Below are positions 31,464 to 43,842 of a stretch of DNA of 64,000 bases, in pieces. Source of the DNA: Plenodomus lindquistii (taxonomy: Eukaryota > Ascomycota > Dothideomycetes > Pleosporales > Leptosphaeriaceae). The notes under the pieces were generated by a model. That model was given only the letters and a program-made list of their open reading frames with translations. It searched no databases and had not been told where the DNA came from. The stretch is from NCBI GenBank assembly GCA_025504975.1, contig JANUWI010000008.1, forward strand, positions 1,178,001-1,242,000. Reading direction: 5' to 3'. Position 1 is the stretch's first letter. Each line of letters opens with the position of its first letter. The position numbers were made by a program, and so were the translations under genes.

Positions 31464-32536
31464 GATGACGGTTATTTGGCGTTGTGTATATGTGGAGGCT
31501 GTCTTCCGAAGTCAAGGTGTATGTCAAGGTGTATGACCTGAGGGAGGTGGATTCGCTGGATAGTGCAGTATGCAATCCAGGATATTTGTGATCGGTCTGG
31601 TGTCGAGAATGAGACTCAAACGCCGTGGTTGTAAAACGGTCCTGTTGGACGCGAAGGCAGCTCTCAGCGTCGCGGCAACTGCAGGAGCTCGGGCTACATC
31701 TTGGCTTGGCGCTCCTGGGTACCTGTAGCAGACAGCGACAACAACGAACTTGACATTATGCTCGAGTTTCTGTTTTGTTGGTGCTAGACACAATATGCTA
31801 TTCTTGTAATTCATTCTATGTATTGAATCAAGCTTCGTAAACCTCACGGCTCAGCTCTTCGATAATGAAAACGTTTTCTCTACCTTGAGCCATCGCACCG
31901 CCCCAAATGATGTTCAGCAAGCGCTATCTGAAGGAAAGCACACAAAGATGGCCGTCGAATAAGGATCAATTGACATGATCAGCATGTACTTGACTTGATC
32001 GAACTCAGTGTTAGTAGATGACTGCAGCAATGCGATGACTACGTTAGTCCAGGTCAGAGCTCATCTCAGACGCATGACGCAGAAGCCTCGACTGGCTGCT
32101 CCGCCAAGTGTGTCAGATCAGTCGCCTCCATCAGACTCTGTGTATCGTCAGCGAGGGAGTTATTCTGCCCGAGGTCCGACCCGAAGGCTGCTGCGATACT
32201 GTTGCTGCATGCTTTTACGTGAGAGGCGGCTGCAACCAATGATGCTGTTTGCAGCAGCTGCCCCGCCATGCCCCTCCAAGATGGTCATCTCCCAACAACT
32301 TAGGCTCTCTTTCGATAAACAAAACACCAACACACTTTTTCTCATCAGCTTGTAAGTCAGATGTTTTTTATGTGTGCTCTTCCGCGGCCGTTTCCTTATC
32401 CCGCGCTTCCGCCACGCATGGCGGGTCCCACCGAAGCTCAAGTGACCATGGCCTGAGCATTGGTCCAGCGTTTCTGCTTTTTGCGCCATGCACTGCTGTT
32501 TTCACCTCACCTGCATCATAGGGCTGGAAACGAGCG
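31464..32536. other. Intergenic region PRE1-enolase
   Basis: This holds the PRE1 promoter and the upstream part of the enolase promoter. No gene is supported. Confidence 0.5.
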
Positions 32537-32544
32537 TATATAAT
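32537..32544 (+). promoter_or_regulatory. TATA box of the enolase gene
   Basis: TATATAAT lies 95 nt upstream of the enolase ATG, followed by a C-rich leader, as expected of a highly expressed glycolytic gene. Confidence 0.65.
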
Positions 32545-32631
32545 TGTCCCCACCCACTCACGGCTCCCCGACTTTGCAATTGATTACTCCCACCGACATT
32601 CAGCTGATACCCCCCACAGCTCACCTTCACC

Positions 32632-34052
32632 ATGACCATCACCAAGATCCACGCCCGTTCCGTCTATGACTCTCGCGTAGGTATCCATCTCTCCAGCGAA
32701 TGACGACATCGCTGACAGCAACCAGGGTAACCCCACCGTTGAGGTCGACATCGTTACTGAGACCGGACTTCACCGTGCCATCGTCCCTTCCGGTGCATCC
32801 ACCGGTTCTCACGAGGCTTGCGAGCTCCGCGATGGAGACAAGACCAAGTGGGGTGGCAAGGGCGTCACCAAGGCTGTCGCCAACGTCAACGACACCATCG
32901 CCCCTGCCTTGATCAAGGAGAAGATCGATGTCAAGGACCAGTCCGCTGTTGACGCGTTCCTGAACAAGCTCGATGGAACCAAGAACAAGGAGAAGCTCGG
33001 TGCCAACGCCATCCTTGGTGTCTCAATGGCCATCGCAAAGGCTGCCGCTGCGGAGAAGGGCGTCCCTCTCTACGCCCACATCTCCGACTTGGCTGGCACC
33101 AAGAAGCCTTACGTCCTCCCTGTCCCCTTCCAAAACGTCCTCAACGGTGGCTCGCACGCCGGCGGTCGTCTCGCTTTCCAAGAGTTCATGATCGTCCCTA
33201 GGTAAGCCAGTTTATCACTGTCACCTCACCTCTAACTTGAGACTAACTTCCTACAGTGAAGCCCCTACTTTCTCTGAGGCCATGCGCCAAGGAGCTGAAG
33301 TTTACCAGAAGCTCAAGAGCCTCGCGAAGAAGACCTACGGACAGTCCGCCGGAAACGTCGGTGACGAGGGTGGTGTTGCTCCTGATATTCAGACCCCCGA
33401 GGAGGCCCTTGACCTGATCACAAAGGCCATCGAGGAGGCTGGCTACACTGGCCAGATCAAGATCGCCATGGATGTTGCATCCAGCGAGTTCTACAAGACT
33501 GAGGAGAAGAAGTACGACCTTGACTTCAAGAACCCCGACAGCGACAAGAGCAAGTGGCTCACATACGAGCAACTCGCCGAGCTTTACAAGTCGCTTGCCG
33601 AGAAGTACCCCATTGTCAGCATCGAGGACCCCTTCGCTGAGGATGACTGGGAGGCATGGTCCTACTTCTTCAAGACCTCTGACTTCCAGATCGTTGGCGA
33701 TGATCTGACTGTCACCAACCCCGAGTTCATCAAGAAGGCTATCGAGCTCAAGTCTTGCAACGCTCTCCTTCTTAAGGTTAACCAGATCGGTACCGTCACT
33801 GAGGCTATCCAGGCCGCCAAGGATGCGTTTGGTGCTGGCTGGGGTGTCATGGTTTCCCACCGCTCCGGTGAGACCGAAGATGTGACCATCGCTGATATTG
33901 TTGTCGGTCTCCGCGCTGGACAAATCAAGACCGGTGCGCCTGCTCGATCTGAGCGCCTCGCCAAGCTCAACCAAATCCTTCGTATCGAGGAAGAGCTTGG
34001 TGACAACGCCATCTACGCTGGCCAGAACTTCAGGACTGCCGTCAACTTGTAA
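32632..34052 (+). CDS. enoA: Enolase (2-phosphoglycerate dehydratase)
   Basis: Exons 32632-32676, 32726-33201 and 33257-34052 give 438 residues, the standard length. Signatures include SVYDSRGNPTVEVDI, GASTGSHEACELRDGD, NVLNGGSHAGGRLAFQEFMI, metal ligands in VSIEDPFAEDDW and GDDLTVTNP, and catalytic LLLKVNQIGTVTEAI and MVSHRSGETED. It converts 2-phosphoglycerate to phosphoenolpyruvate. Codon use is strongly biased to C-ending codons, as in highly expressed fungal genes. The long open frame on the opposite strand across this gene is a shadow of that bias. Confidence 0.97.
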
Positions 34053-34901
34053 GCAGACACTTACGATGGAGTGCGAAGTATGACAGTGGGCAACGCTAGT
34101 ATAATGAGCTTGCCATGAGTAATGAAAGCCAAAGAGCAAACGAATTTTGTATCAAAATGCAAAGAAGTTCAAATCACCAGTCACGACACCCTTGATCGAT
34201 TTTGGCCCCGTTTTCATTGCCGAGAGGTAACTTCACTTGGGTCGCAGCATGTGATAAGAGGTATATGTTCAGTGCGCTGCCCACTCGCATACTATCTCAT
34301 AAGCTATGTCTACCGCAATCGACTAACAATCTGAGTTGAACAGGTTGTGTTTAGAGATGCTCCTGGGCATAGCTAAGAGCTGTGGCTTGAGGCGCTACTC
34401 CAAGCTCCACAGGGTAGCTTCATCGTCCCGCACAATACCCGCGAGCGCAATTGCTTTCTTAGGCGTACTGGGCGGTATGCCTGTCTGCTCCTGAGCAAGG
34501 TAAATGTAATCTCATGTTGCGTATTGCACAATGACCTTTAAGAATTATACATTCAGTGAACAGCGCCTTTGTCTCATTGTTTTAGTGTCATGGCCAAGTC
34601 TCTGCTGTGTACAGTGTCGCGATACTTGTAGCCTTTGTTAAATCTCACAATGCTCAAAACAGGCTGTGTCCAACACATTGAACTGGGTCTAACCCTCAAA
34701 CTCTGAGCTTCGACAAGGACAACACTAAACTCTTCTTCTGGTCGATTCGATCCCTGTACATCGTCAATCTCTGCGATACTCGCACCCAGCTAACAATAAT
34801 ACATCAAGACCCCAACAGAGACATTGACCAAGGCAAGTCTCAGCCTGCAACTAACACGCCTTCAGTGCTACTAATATAAACAACATCGTTTCGCTTTTAC
34901 C
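34053..34901. other. Intergenic region, no gene seen
   Basis: This 849 bp holds the enolase 3' region and the promoter of the next gene. Nothing coding is supported. Confidence 0.5.
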
Positions 34902-36497
34902 ATGACTAACCGACCAGAAATTTCGAATCCTTTTACAAGAAACAAAAATCGCATGCGCCGCAACACTCGGAATAGTAGATGGGTTGATGTCAACGACCCA
35001 CGGCCTACTCCTCAAAGACGAGCTGGACTAAGCCATAACGTTCCACCTGTCACGCAACAGCAAGCTCACGTCCGTCATGTCCTGTCGAATCAAGCTTATG
35101 TAGAGAGCCTTGAGCCAGGATATAGTCCAGACGAACCTGTATCTCCGATGACTGCCAGGCAATTTGATGCACAGGTACGTGTGCAGGACGTACCCCCCAT
35201 GAGCGGTAGACCGCCTGTCCCGCAGGTACGTGTGGAATACATGACTCCACCTTCGAGTCCTTATGGTAAGCGTCACGACAGTATCGCATCAAGTTCACAC
35301 ACTGTAGCCTACGATCCCTCGCCAGAAACCAGGAACGAATCTGACGCAACTGTATTTCCTTACTTCCCTGCGGAAATCAAAAAGCCAGAAGCTAAGCCGC
35401 CGAAGAAAGCTCAAGGCAAAGGTAATGTCTCAAACTCTGCAGTCGATGTGAACAAACCATTACCCGCCAACCCAGCAAAGGCTACACGGCAAGTCGGCGG
35501 TCAAAAGTCAAATTGGCTGCACGCGGCCAAAGACACCTACAAGGCAGGTCCGCAAGGTGAGGGCCAGAAGGTCTGGAAAGCTTACCAGAAATATCGAAAG
35601 GAGAAATTGAGTGTTGCTGAACAACCGAAGCAGATTGTGCCCCCGAACCATGGTTCACCCAGCCACCAGCAATCCTTTACCCCTGATCAGACGACCCATT
35701 CAGCTCTGCGTACTCCACACCCACAGATCCCGCGTACTGGAAGGTACTTCCAAAGTACACAAGTACCCACCACACGAAAACAGTCAGAGCTCTCACGTAC
35801 ATCTTACGAGGTGCCCCTCAGCTTCGACTCTTCGATCCGGCCTCGCCCCCTATACACCAACAAGACCCTTCCTCCAGTTCCGCAACTCGATCCAGCGCCC
35901 AATTCTCGTCGACAAAAAGCTCCACCACTACCGTCAGTATTCCACAATGCCAATCTACCCCACAACTCCTCATCCAAATATAATCCCATCCCCCCAGCAC
36001 CCCCAGCAAAAGACCCCTGGTGGCGCGCCCACCCCGACCAAAAAGCCTCAAAAGCCCACGCCGCTCTAAAAGCAAAAATCTCCCGCCCCAATCCCCTAAT
36101 CGCTCCGAACAACGGGGTAACAGTCAACGTCGCCGTCTCTGCAGGCGGTGTCGGGGGCCCTGCAGCCGCTTCTTCTTCTTCTTCTTCTTCTTCTACCAAA
36201 ACAGCAGATCGGGTTCACGCCCAGGACTTTGCGTACATGGAAGCTCCGCCTCTTCACCTTAGTAACGTTCGTCCTCGCACTAACGAGTCCAGCGATAGTG
36301 TCAGCAAGGTCAAAGGGAAGGCGAAGGAGGCGGTGCGAGATGATACTCCGCCGACTCATTGGCTTGATCGGTTTAATCCTTCTGCAGCTGCTATTCAGAA
36401 GACGGTTCTGCATCGTCCGCAGTATCGGCGGAAGAGTAGTGATGCGAGTTTTGCGTGTCAGGGGTTGCCGTCTCCGGAATTGCATTTTGGCCCGTAG
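34902..36497 (+). CDS. Disordered proline-rich protein of unknown function
   Basis: One exon encodes 531 residues. It is basic, Pro/Ser/Lys-rich and mostly disordered, with repeated short motifs (PPVPQVRVEYMTPPSSP, KTLPPVPQLDPAP, IPPAPPAKDPWW) that could bind SH3 or WW domains. A Ser run near residue 430 is encoded by TTC/TCT repeats (36170-36194). The central segment QGEGQKVWKAYQKYRKEK is the most ordered-looking. The frame stops at a TAG at 36495. A second TAG follows four codons later, then 60 open codons in the same frame (to 36692), so the true 3' end is uncertain. No family is recognised. Confidence 0.65.
   Translation: MTNRPEISNPFTRNKNRMRRNTRNSRWVDVNDPRPTPQRRAGLSHNVPPVTQQQAHVRHVLSNQAYVESLEPGYSPDEPVSPMTARQFDAQVRVQDVPPMSGRPPVPQVRVEYMTPPSSPYGKRHDSIASSSHTVAYDPSPETRNESDATVFPYFPAEIKKPEAKPPKKAQGKGNVSNSAVDVNKPLPANPAKATRQVGGQKSNWLHAAKDTYKAGPQGEGQKVWKAYQKYRKEKLSVAEQPKQIVPPNHGSPSHQQSFTPDQTTHSALRTPHPQIPRTGRYFQSTQVPTTRKQSELSRTSYEVPLSFDSSIRPRPLYTNKTLPPVPQLDPAPNSRRQKAPPLPSVFHNANLPHNSSSKYNPIPPAPPAKDPWWRAHPDQKASKAHAALKAKISRPNPLIAPNNGVTVNVAVSAGGVGGPAAASSSSSSSSTKTADRVHAQDFAYMEAPPLHLSNVRPRTNESSDSVSKVKGKAKEAVRDDTPPTHWLDRFNPSAAAIQKTVLHRPQYRRKSSDASFACQGLPSPELHFGP
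36170..36194 (+). repeat. TTC trinucleotide repeat coding poly-Ser
   Basis: About eight TTC units sit inside the disordered protein gene and are read as a serine run. Length polymorphism would stay in frame. Confidence 0.85.
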
Positions 36498-36746
36498 GGG
36501 TTGGTGTAGGTGGATGTGGACGCGTTGAGGCATGTGAAATTGTGTCTGGATCCGCAGGCTGGTGTTGATGGGAAGGGAAAGGGGAAAGAGAGGATGGTGT
36601 CGGAGCCGCTGTTTAGTGGATTGCTGGTGAAGGAGGGAGGGAAGGTGAGTGGCAATTATAGAGCTGTTGAGGGGGAGTTGAGGAAGTATTGACTATAAGG
36701 TCCGTATTTCTGGTTGAGGCTAGGTAGCTGCTTTCCTCGTCGGTGT

Positions 36747-38433
36747 TTATACGAAGTTTATCCAATCTAGTTTATCTGTGTCTACGCCTTCCATCGCTTC
36801 GCCGTCCATGATTCCGTGGACATAGCAGTGTCCGATGTACTCGTGACATGGTTCCTGTCCTAATTCTGCGACGTGCTTGCTGCTCCGACGTAAGACAAAT
36901 GGCATGCTTGCGCCGAGGAAAATGTGGACAGTATACTCCAATCAGCATTTTGCCTAGTCCGAGCCCAATGTAACCGCGCTTTGATGAAAAGAAACGAAAC
37001 GAATCTCGACAATCCAGTGACGCTTCACCGTGGGGCTGTTCATAGTCCTTAATGATCATCCTGCGCAAAGATCCATTGCGCTCTATGACCAGATCCATAC
37101 AGGATACGCGCCAGAGCGCATGCTGCCAAATCCCTCCCCCAACGTAGGATGTCTCTCCATCCACGTCTAATTCTTTCTCCAGAAGCCCACAGTAATTTTC
37201 GAAAGATCGAAAACCGGTGTTGATGGGGTCCGTCAGCCTGACTACCTTATCAAATGTCATGCCTTTAGCTTTTGATACCGTCTCGGTAGCACATATTTGG
37301 TGGTCTGATCGGTTCTTTCCGGAGGCTTGATACATACCTAATGAATCTACCACGATGCTTTGCACGATTCTTGCAGACTCATCTACATCTGTAGTCCAGT
37401 CTGGTATCCAGGTGGGCAGGTCGAGCTTCCGTCGAGCTTCTTCCTGTCTTAGGAGTGACCCTAGATTCTGCTCCTTCTGGAGTAATGATACGAAAAACCG
37501 TCTGTAGACTTCCTCGACTGATAGTTTATAATCGGCTACTAGTGCGGCTTGGTCTGATCTCCAGTTGGCGAGACCCAACAGAGCAAAAATCTTGTCCCGT
37601 GGGTCGGTGGATAATCTGAGTTGGAAGAGCTGAAGTAGAAAGAGTAGACTAACGGTCGTTTCCCCTCTGTGGTATCTATCGCGGACTTCTTGCAATTCAG
37701 TTACCCTCATAACGAAGGTACGCAAAATTTCCTTGTAAGCCTGCGGTATAGAACAACACATACGGTAAACGTGTTTAACGACGGCTTGCACAGCGGAGAA
37801 TAAGGCCCCCCATTGCAACTGTAAGCGCCCAACTTGGACCACGACCTTCCGCGATAGGACAAGCTCCTGAACTGTCCAGATTCGGCGCCACCTAAGGCAA
37901 TTAACTCTTAGGCACAAGGCTTACAAAATGAGCGACATACCACGAGCAGTTCATAAGCTTGTACAACGCATCTATTTGTTCTGCTTGAGCAGAAAGGTAA
38001 TCAACATCTTCATGGGCAAAAAACAGAAAATGTGATGTCTCATTCGCTTCATCGATGAATAAAAGTGCAAGGATAGCTTCTCTTAGAGTCATGACCTGAC
38101 ACATGATTAACAGCAAGTACAGGTCAAGCGATATACACCCCAAGGGTCTGAAGTCTAGCCAGCGGCTGAAAGAAGGCACCTTACCTCGTGACCCTGTTTA
38201 AATAAAGGTACGGGTGTCGTGACTTCGTAGGGACACCCATTCAGGATGATCTGTCGAGGATTCGTGCGGTCGCCCCAGGCATAAGAGAGAGCAGTGTACT
38301 TCAGATGGTCGTCTAGGTTCGCCGTGAACAGCTCACAGGCGATCGTATCATCGTAGGCTCCGGGGAGTATGCGGACAAGTCGAATATGACGGTCGACCAG
38401 GTCAAGCCTTGCGGCTGGATAGGGCTGAGACAT
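36747..38433 (-). pseudogene. HET-domain (heterokaryon incompatibility) gene, damaged
   Basis: Exons on the minus strand are 38433-38185, 38095-37941 and 37891 onward. Exon 1 has the first HET block (LKYTALSYAWGDRTNPRQI). After exon 2 comes WWRRIWTVQELVL, the third block. The middle block (WIDALCINQ ... ER..QV..M..IY ... WLG in the family) is absent, a loss of roughly 45 residues at the exon 1/2 junction. Near the 3' end, frame A (KMLIG at about 36945) must shift by one base to continue into EYTVHIFLGASMPFVLRR and HCYVHGIMDGEAM, the family's expected C-terminus. Without the shift the protein ends at 36772 in unrelated sequence. HET proteins trigger cell death on fusion of unlike strains. I infer a decaying allele; a sequencing error could explain the frameshift but not the missing block. 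Confidence 0.75.
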
Positions 38434-38802
38434 GGCTGCGCTTGTTGATGGTGGTTAGTAATAGCGGAGAGTTGAATTCTCGTTCGTCTCGAGCTGCACC
38501 ATCGTTTGATTGTGTTAATGGGTTGAGTTAGGCTGCGACGAGATGAGACAAGAAGCTGCAGCTGCCTTGCAAAGATGTGTAAAGTGATTAGGTTGGGCGA
38601 GAAAAGATGAAACAAGAAAGTGCGGCTACCTGATGTACATCCAGCGGCTGGGACGCCGCTGACTGTACGATGCCTGAAGTGGCAGGCCTATGTCAAGCGA
38701 CTGGCCCGCGGAAGGAGCGACGAGGAGATCAGGATGCAGACTCCAAAACCTCATCTGACGAAACGGGGTATATTCAACACACCTACACACATCTAGACTC
38801 CT
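38434..38802. other. Intergenic region HET gene-UTP13
   Basis: This holds the HET gene promoter and the 3' end of UTP13. No gene is seen. Confidence 0.5.
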
Positions 38803-41556
38803 CTATTCTACCATAATCATATCCCTCTCCACACCATTCGTAATAGCCATCACATCCGCCCCACCAACTTCATCCATCTCCTTAAGCGTAAAGTCAAGCA
38901 AATAGCTCTCATCTACAAGTTCCTCAACTCTCTTGTAATGCCTCTCGCTATACGCGCGAATCGCATCTAGGATGTCTTTCACGCTACCCTTCGCTCCGAC
39001 CTTGCCTTGTGGGCGTAAGCCTGCGAGGCGAGCCGCTGGGTACGATTTGACGACTGCCCAAAGAATCTTCTGCGCTACAGGGGCGGTGCGAACATTTGTG
39101 TTCCAGTCGCGCAGACGTAGAAGTAGCTTGTATAGCTGTTCGTCTGCGAGGGTTCCCAGGACATCGTCGACGCTGTTAAGACCGGTCATGCTTCCTGCAT
39201 CGGGTTGCTCGGTTTCTACTACGCTCTTGAACAGGGAGAATAAACGGCCGGGTTGGTCCATTTGTAGTGCCAGGACAATGGCTTCGCGGTAGTTACCTGC
39301 GTAAGCATAGTTTTGGAGTTTTTGGTCGAGTTCCACACGTTCGGTTTCAGCGGTTGTGGCGGCCTCAAGAGTAGTGCTGGTTGTGTCTTCCCAGAAGGTG
39401 ATTACACTGTCGCCGCCGCCGGAGACGAGGGCGCCGGATGTGGGATGGGCGACGAGGGCCCAGACACGGTCGGTGTGGTTGTCGAGTGTGGTCATTGTCT
39501 CGCCGGATGCTGAGTCCCAGATCTTGACGAGGCCGTCACCGGCTGCGGATGCGAGTTGAGGGCCTCGTTTGTCGCGGGTGTCGACGGGGTGGTATGGAAG
39601 CCAGGCGAGTTTAAGGACACTGTTGGAGTGTCCTTCTAGCGTGAGAAGACAGCTGTAGTCTGCTAGGCTCCAGACCTTGACCGTCTTATCTCCACTACCA
39701 GTTGCAATCAAGCCCTTGTTACTTGATCCAGGCACTTGCGAGGACTTCGGTGCGAATTTCACGGTCCACACTCCACGGCGGTGGCCTCTGAGGACACCCA
39801 CAGCCTCTCCTTCGGCTGCGGAGTAGATCTTGACAGTACGATCTTGCGACGCAGAGGCAAAGAGCGTTCCGGAGGGGTCGACATCGATTGCGTTAATGTC
39901 CTTGTCGTGGGCTTTGCGGGTGTATTTCGCGCGCAACTTCTGCTTCATCTCTTTGAATGTATCCCATCGCTTTACGGTCCGATCTTGAGAGCCGGTGACG
40001 ATGTACGCTGGAGGATGTGACAAGGGATCTGTGAATGCAGCAGACGATTCTTGAGGCGGGGTGTGTGGTAAAGCGATTGCTCCCAATGACTCTGCATGAC
40101 CAGTGAGCACTGCGGCGCAAGTGTACGAGTCGTTCTCAGGATCCAACCGCCACAGTCGTGCGGTGTTGTCTTTCGCTCCCGTAACTAGCCAGTGCCCTGA
40201 CCAGTCGACATCCAAGCAGATTACAATGTCTTCATGACCCTTGAGTAAGCCAACATCTGCGCCAAAATATCTCCCTTGTGTGGCATCTTGCCCTTCTGCT
40301 TCGTTCAACGTGACTATTCTGATGTCTTCTGAATTTGTGTTCAATGCGAGTAGCGATTTATCGCTGCCAACGTAGGCTATGTCGATGACTTCGTCGTGTG
40401 TACCCGACACTCGTCGGAAAATCGGCAATGGCTCGATGACCTCTTCTACGACGAGCGTGTCTGCTGGCTTTGTTGAGTGGAAGTTGAGGACTTGGTCGGC
40501 GTGGACCGAGACGAGATAAGGCAGCGATGGGTAATGGAGGATGTTGACGATCTCGTCGGTCTCGATACCGGGCTCTTGCTCTTGCGTCAGCTCCTGGCCT
40601 GTCGTGGTAGACCATAGTCGGACGCGTCCATGCTCGCCGCCAGAGTAGATGACATGGCCCTTAGCGAGGAAGCCAGCATCTTCGACGCCCTCCAGCGCCG
40701 CGATGGTCCGTTGTGCCTTCCATCGTTTCGAATCCCAAATGATCAGTGTCTTGTCTCTGCTCCCAGAAACCAGCACCTTCTCTTCTGGCGAGTATCGCAA
40801 TGAACGTACAACAGAGACGTGCGAATCCAACACAGCTGTGCTCTTGCGCTTATGCAAATCCCAGATCCTTATTTTGCCGTCTTCTGCGCCAGACGCGAGT
40901 CGGTACTGTATCTGGCCTTCGCCCGGACCCTGTTCCAACTCTGCTTGTTCTTGTCGCGACTTGCGCTTCCTCTTCTTATCATTTTGTGCAGCATCATCGT
41001 CGTCAGCTTGTGTGACTTCGAAGAAGTGGAGCGCGGACACAACGCCGCCATGGCCGTGGAACGTGTGTGTCGTATAGCCGCCCCGAATGTCCCAAACTTT
41101 GACCACGCCATCTGCTCCACCAGTGCCTACAAGCGTACCAGTGCGGTCTGTCGCGAGAGTCACGACGGGCGATGTGTGCGGTCGCAAAGTCCGGAGGAGC
41201 TCGAGCTCGATTGTGTCGTCTTCGTCCTCCGAAGGGCTCAAGGCATAAATGAGCATGGAGAGTGACCGCGAACATATGATGAGATGTGAGGCGGATGGTG
41301 TTACTGGCTAGATTAGTATTTGAATGATGATTGGCCCAGAAGTTGACATACAAGCCAGCGCTGTGATGGTCTCCCCATCGCCTTCCACTCTCCCAAGCTC
41401 TTTTCCAGTCGTGAGGTCTGTGAGCAGAACATCCTCTCCCAAGCTGGCAGCTAGGATGCGCCCGTCTTCACTCAGCGCCAAGCTTCCGCCCGAGTAAATT
41501 GGCTGCAGGGTACGGCCAACCTCGTATGTTGTCTTCACAGCAGATCTTTGCGCCAT
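38803..41556 (-). CDS. UTP13: U3 snoRNP / SSU processome WD40 protein UTP13
   Basis: Exons on the minus strand are 41556-41352 and 41303-38803, giving 901 residues. About a dozen WD40 repeats form two propellers (for example GADGVVKVWDIRGGYTTHTF, SRDKTLIIWDSKRW, AKDNTARLWRLD, SQDRTVKIYSAAEGEAV). The C-terminal helical Utp13 domain includes NYREAIVLALQMDQPGRLFSLF. UTP13 is a member of the UTP-B subcomplex with PWP2, DIP2/UTP12, UTP6, UTP18 and UTP21, and is needed for 18S rRNA maturation in the nucleolus. The intron acceptor giving ITALALTPSASHLIICSRS was chosen over a closer AG because only it keeps frame. A KKRKRKS stretch lies in an acidic loop. Confidence 0.93.
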
Positions 41557-41831
41557 GGGTCCGGGTATCGTGTTGTCGCAAAGCACGTCGCGACCGACTA
41601 GCTTGGAGGTCTGGAAAATGTCGAAAAGTTTCTTATCGATAAGACCAACCGGCAGCCGGCAGGGGCGACGCGCTCATGCGCTAATGTGTGGGGCAGGCGC
41701 GTCTCCCAGCTGCCACTTTCGAAGGCCATCTCTCTTCACGATGCGTATGTGATGATTGCTCTCAGAATGCTGCCGGAAACACTTGACTCAGCACATGCCA
41801 TTCATAGGCCACATCCATAATTGCCCCCACC

Positions 41832-43842
41832 ATGGGCCGCGAAGCCTATTTGGACAAGATTGCCTTTGTAAGGAACAATGCCATGCTTCAACTCACCGTG
41901 TCCACATCAGCTAACACTTTTTCTCAAGGGCCGGTCAGCCTTCACACCCACGCAAACGACCACCGAGTCCAGTGAATATGTGCAGCTCGAGTCGTCCCAA
42001 TCTGAGACTCCCCAACGGTACCTGGAGGCGACTGCCAACAACTATATCCAGCTCCACGACGAGCGCGGCAACCCAACAAATCCACGCTCGCGCGACTACG
42101 CAAAAGTGCTTCGAAGCGCCCAAAATGATGTGCTCGCCTCAGTCGGGGTCGTGCAGCGTCGCCGATCGCCTGCTGACGGCCTTCCTGGCTCTTATGAGGA
42201 GCGGTTGGAGCTGCTCGAAGCAGAAGACAGCGTTGGCAATTTCCTTTCGGTCACGACTGAACTCACAGAAAACGTGTGTACTTGGTGGATAAGCTCAATT
42301 AGGGCCAGAGTGATGGTGTGCTGACACTGCAAATCTCGACAAAAACCAGTGCTGACTGACACAGACATATCGCTACCCCGTCGTGCTTCCCTTTACCAAG
42401 ATAGTCGCCGACGAGGTGGATGTCGGTGGCTCATCTATTGTTTACGCAGGGTTCCCCTCTCGGCTGTGCGCTACGTCAATTCATCAGGTTGTTGCTCATG
42501 GTGCTACAGTGTATCAGCCTCTCAACCGGCTACTGCTTGTCACCAGAGCAGGTACAAGAACACGACAGTTCTTCCGACACTCGCGAGGGGCCTTGAAATT
42601 AGCGTCAGTATCACCAAAGTCGCGAAGGTACACTCACTTACCGAGCGCAGCTTTGGTTGGACACTTGAGGTCCTACTTTACCCGTTCTCGTATCATGCCA
42701 GTCTTCAGCGACTTGGGCTTGTACCAGCTACGATGCTATTACCTGCCCTGAGTGCCTTCAATCCCTGGTCGACTGCATCGCCACTTTGGCCTATATCAAC
42801 ATATTACGATGTGTCTGCTTCCCCTATCGACTGCCTTTTAGGTCTCTTGACCTCACCTGTCGTGCTCGTATGCGCGGGGCATTTCGCTGATCGTTGGGTC
42901 TACGCCTGCGTTCATGAGGCTGTAGAAGCATCTGTCATCCGGCCGGGGAATAGCAATGTACCCAGTCGGCAGGCTGACGACAAAGAGTGGATGGCCACTC
43001 TAATTGGTCGGAAACAATCGCCACCATTGATACGAAATCTGATCAATCGTGCAATGTCTGCCCTGGGCTGGGGTCGGCCGTTCAGGGATGAGGGCGTGGG
43101 AGTTCAGCAGAGCTATCCTCGAGTCAATGGGCATACAGTCGCTGTTGGTGGTACGCAGGTGGCCAACATCCGTCCACTGGAGATTCCGACCTCGCGGAAT
43201 CCTGATGTTTCCATTACAGAACCAATCGACGTGCACGTGGACCCTACACCTACCACTGTCACTGGCACTGGCACGACACGGCCAGCGACTCCACCGAGTC
43301 CTGGTCTACTTGCTATTAATGCCACAGACAACGACCCGAGGATAAGAATCACTTCAAGGGAAGGAATCGTTGAGATGGAAGTTCGTTTGCCGCCCCGAAT
43401 ATTGTCCACCCACACTGAGGTTGCAGAGGTCACGGCGATCGATTCAGACCATCGGACAGCTGTACTCCTCGAAGAGATTCCGAAGTCGGACAATCAAGTC
43501 TCACATCGCATTACTCAATTGTCAATGGAGCTTGCATCAATGACATGTGCTCTTACAGAGGCGCAGCTCATCGGTCTCGCCATGCTTCCGTTACAAGTGG
43601 TCACCTGTCGACTGATTGCTGCACACTTCCTTGGTAGTTGCAAAGCACGGGGGATCTTGCCAAACAATCTTCGGCCACTCCTTGACATGGGCGATCTAAG
43701 CTGGGCTAGTGTTGGTACCCAGGTCTCACGGATAGCGTTGTGTGCGGCCTTGGAACTGGTTATAGATCTAGGTCTTTGGGGTCTGCAATACTTTGCAGTG
43801 ACCAGCGTTGGGCAAGGCTTCTTTGGTTGGGGTACTCTGTGA
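41832..43842 (+). CDS. Multi-pass membrane protein of unknown function
   Basis: Clear exons are 41832-41867 (MGREAYLDKIAF), 41929-42273 and one beginning at 42365 (TYRYPVVLPFTKIVADEVDVGG). The frame must then change, through an intron I cannot place with certainty; candidates are 42451-42551 or 42552-42619. The last exon runs to 43842. The C-terminal part has several hydrophobic stretches (LVPATMLLPALSAF, CLLGLLTSPVVLVCAGHF, LIGLAMLPLQVVTCRLIAAHF, LWGLQYFAVTSVGQGFF) separated by a Thr/Pro-rich loop. The N-terminal 120 residues are hydrophilic (THETA-free, Gln/Glu/Ser-rich). I do not recognise the family. Confidence 0.65.

Noticed and set aside
33243..34139. 298-codon open frame antisense to enolase
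   Set aside because: It mirrors the third-position C bias of the highly expressed enolase gene, starts and stops with it, and has no domain.
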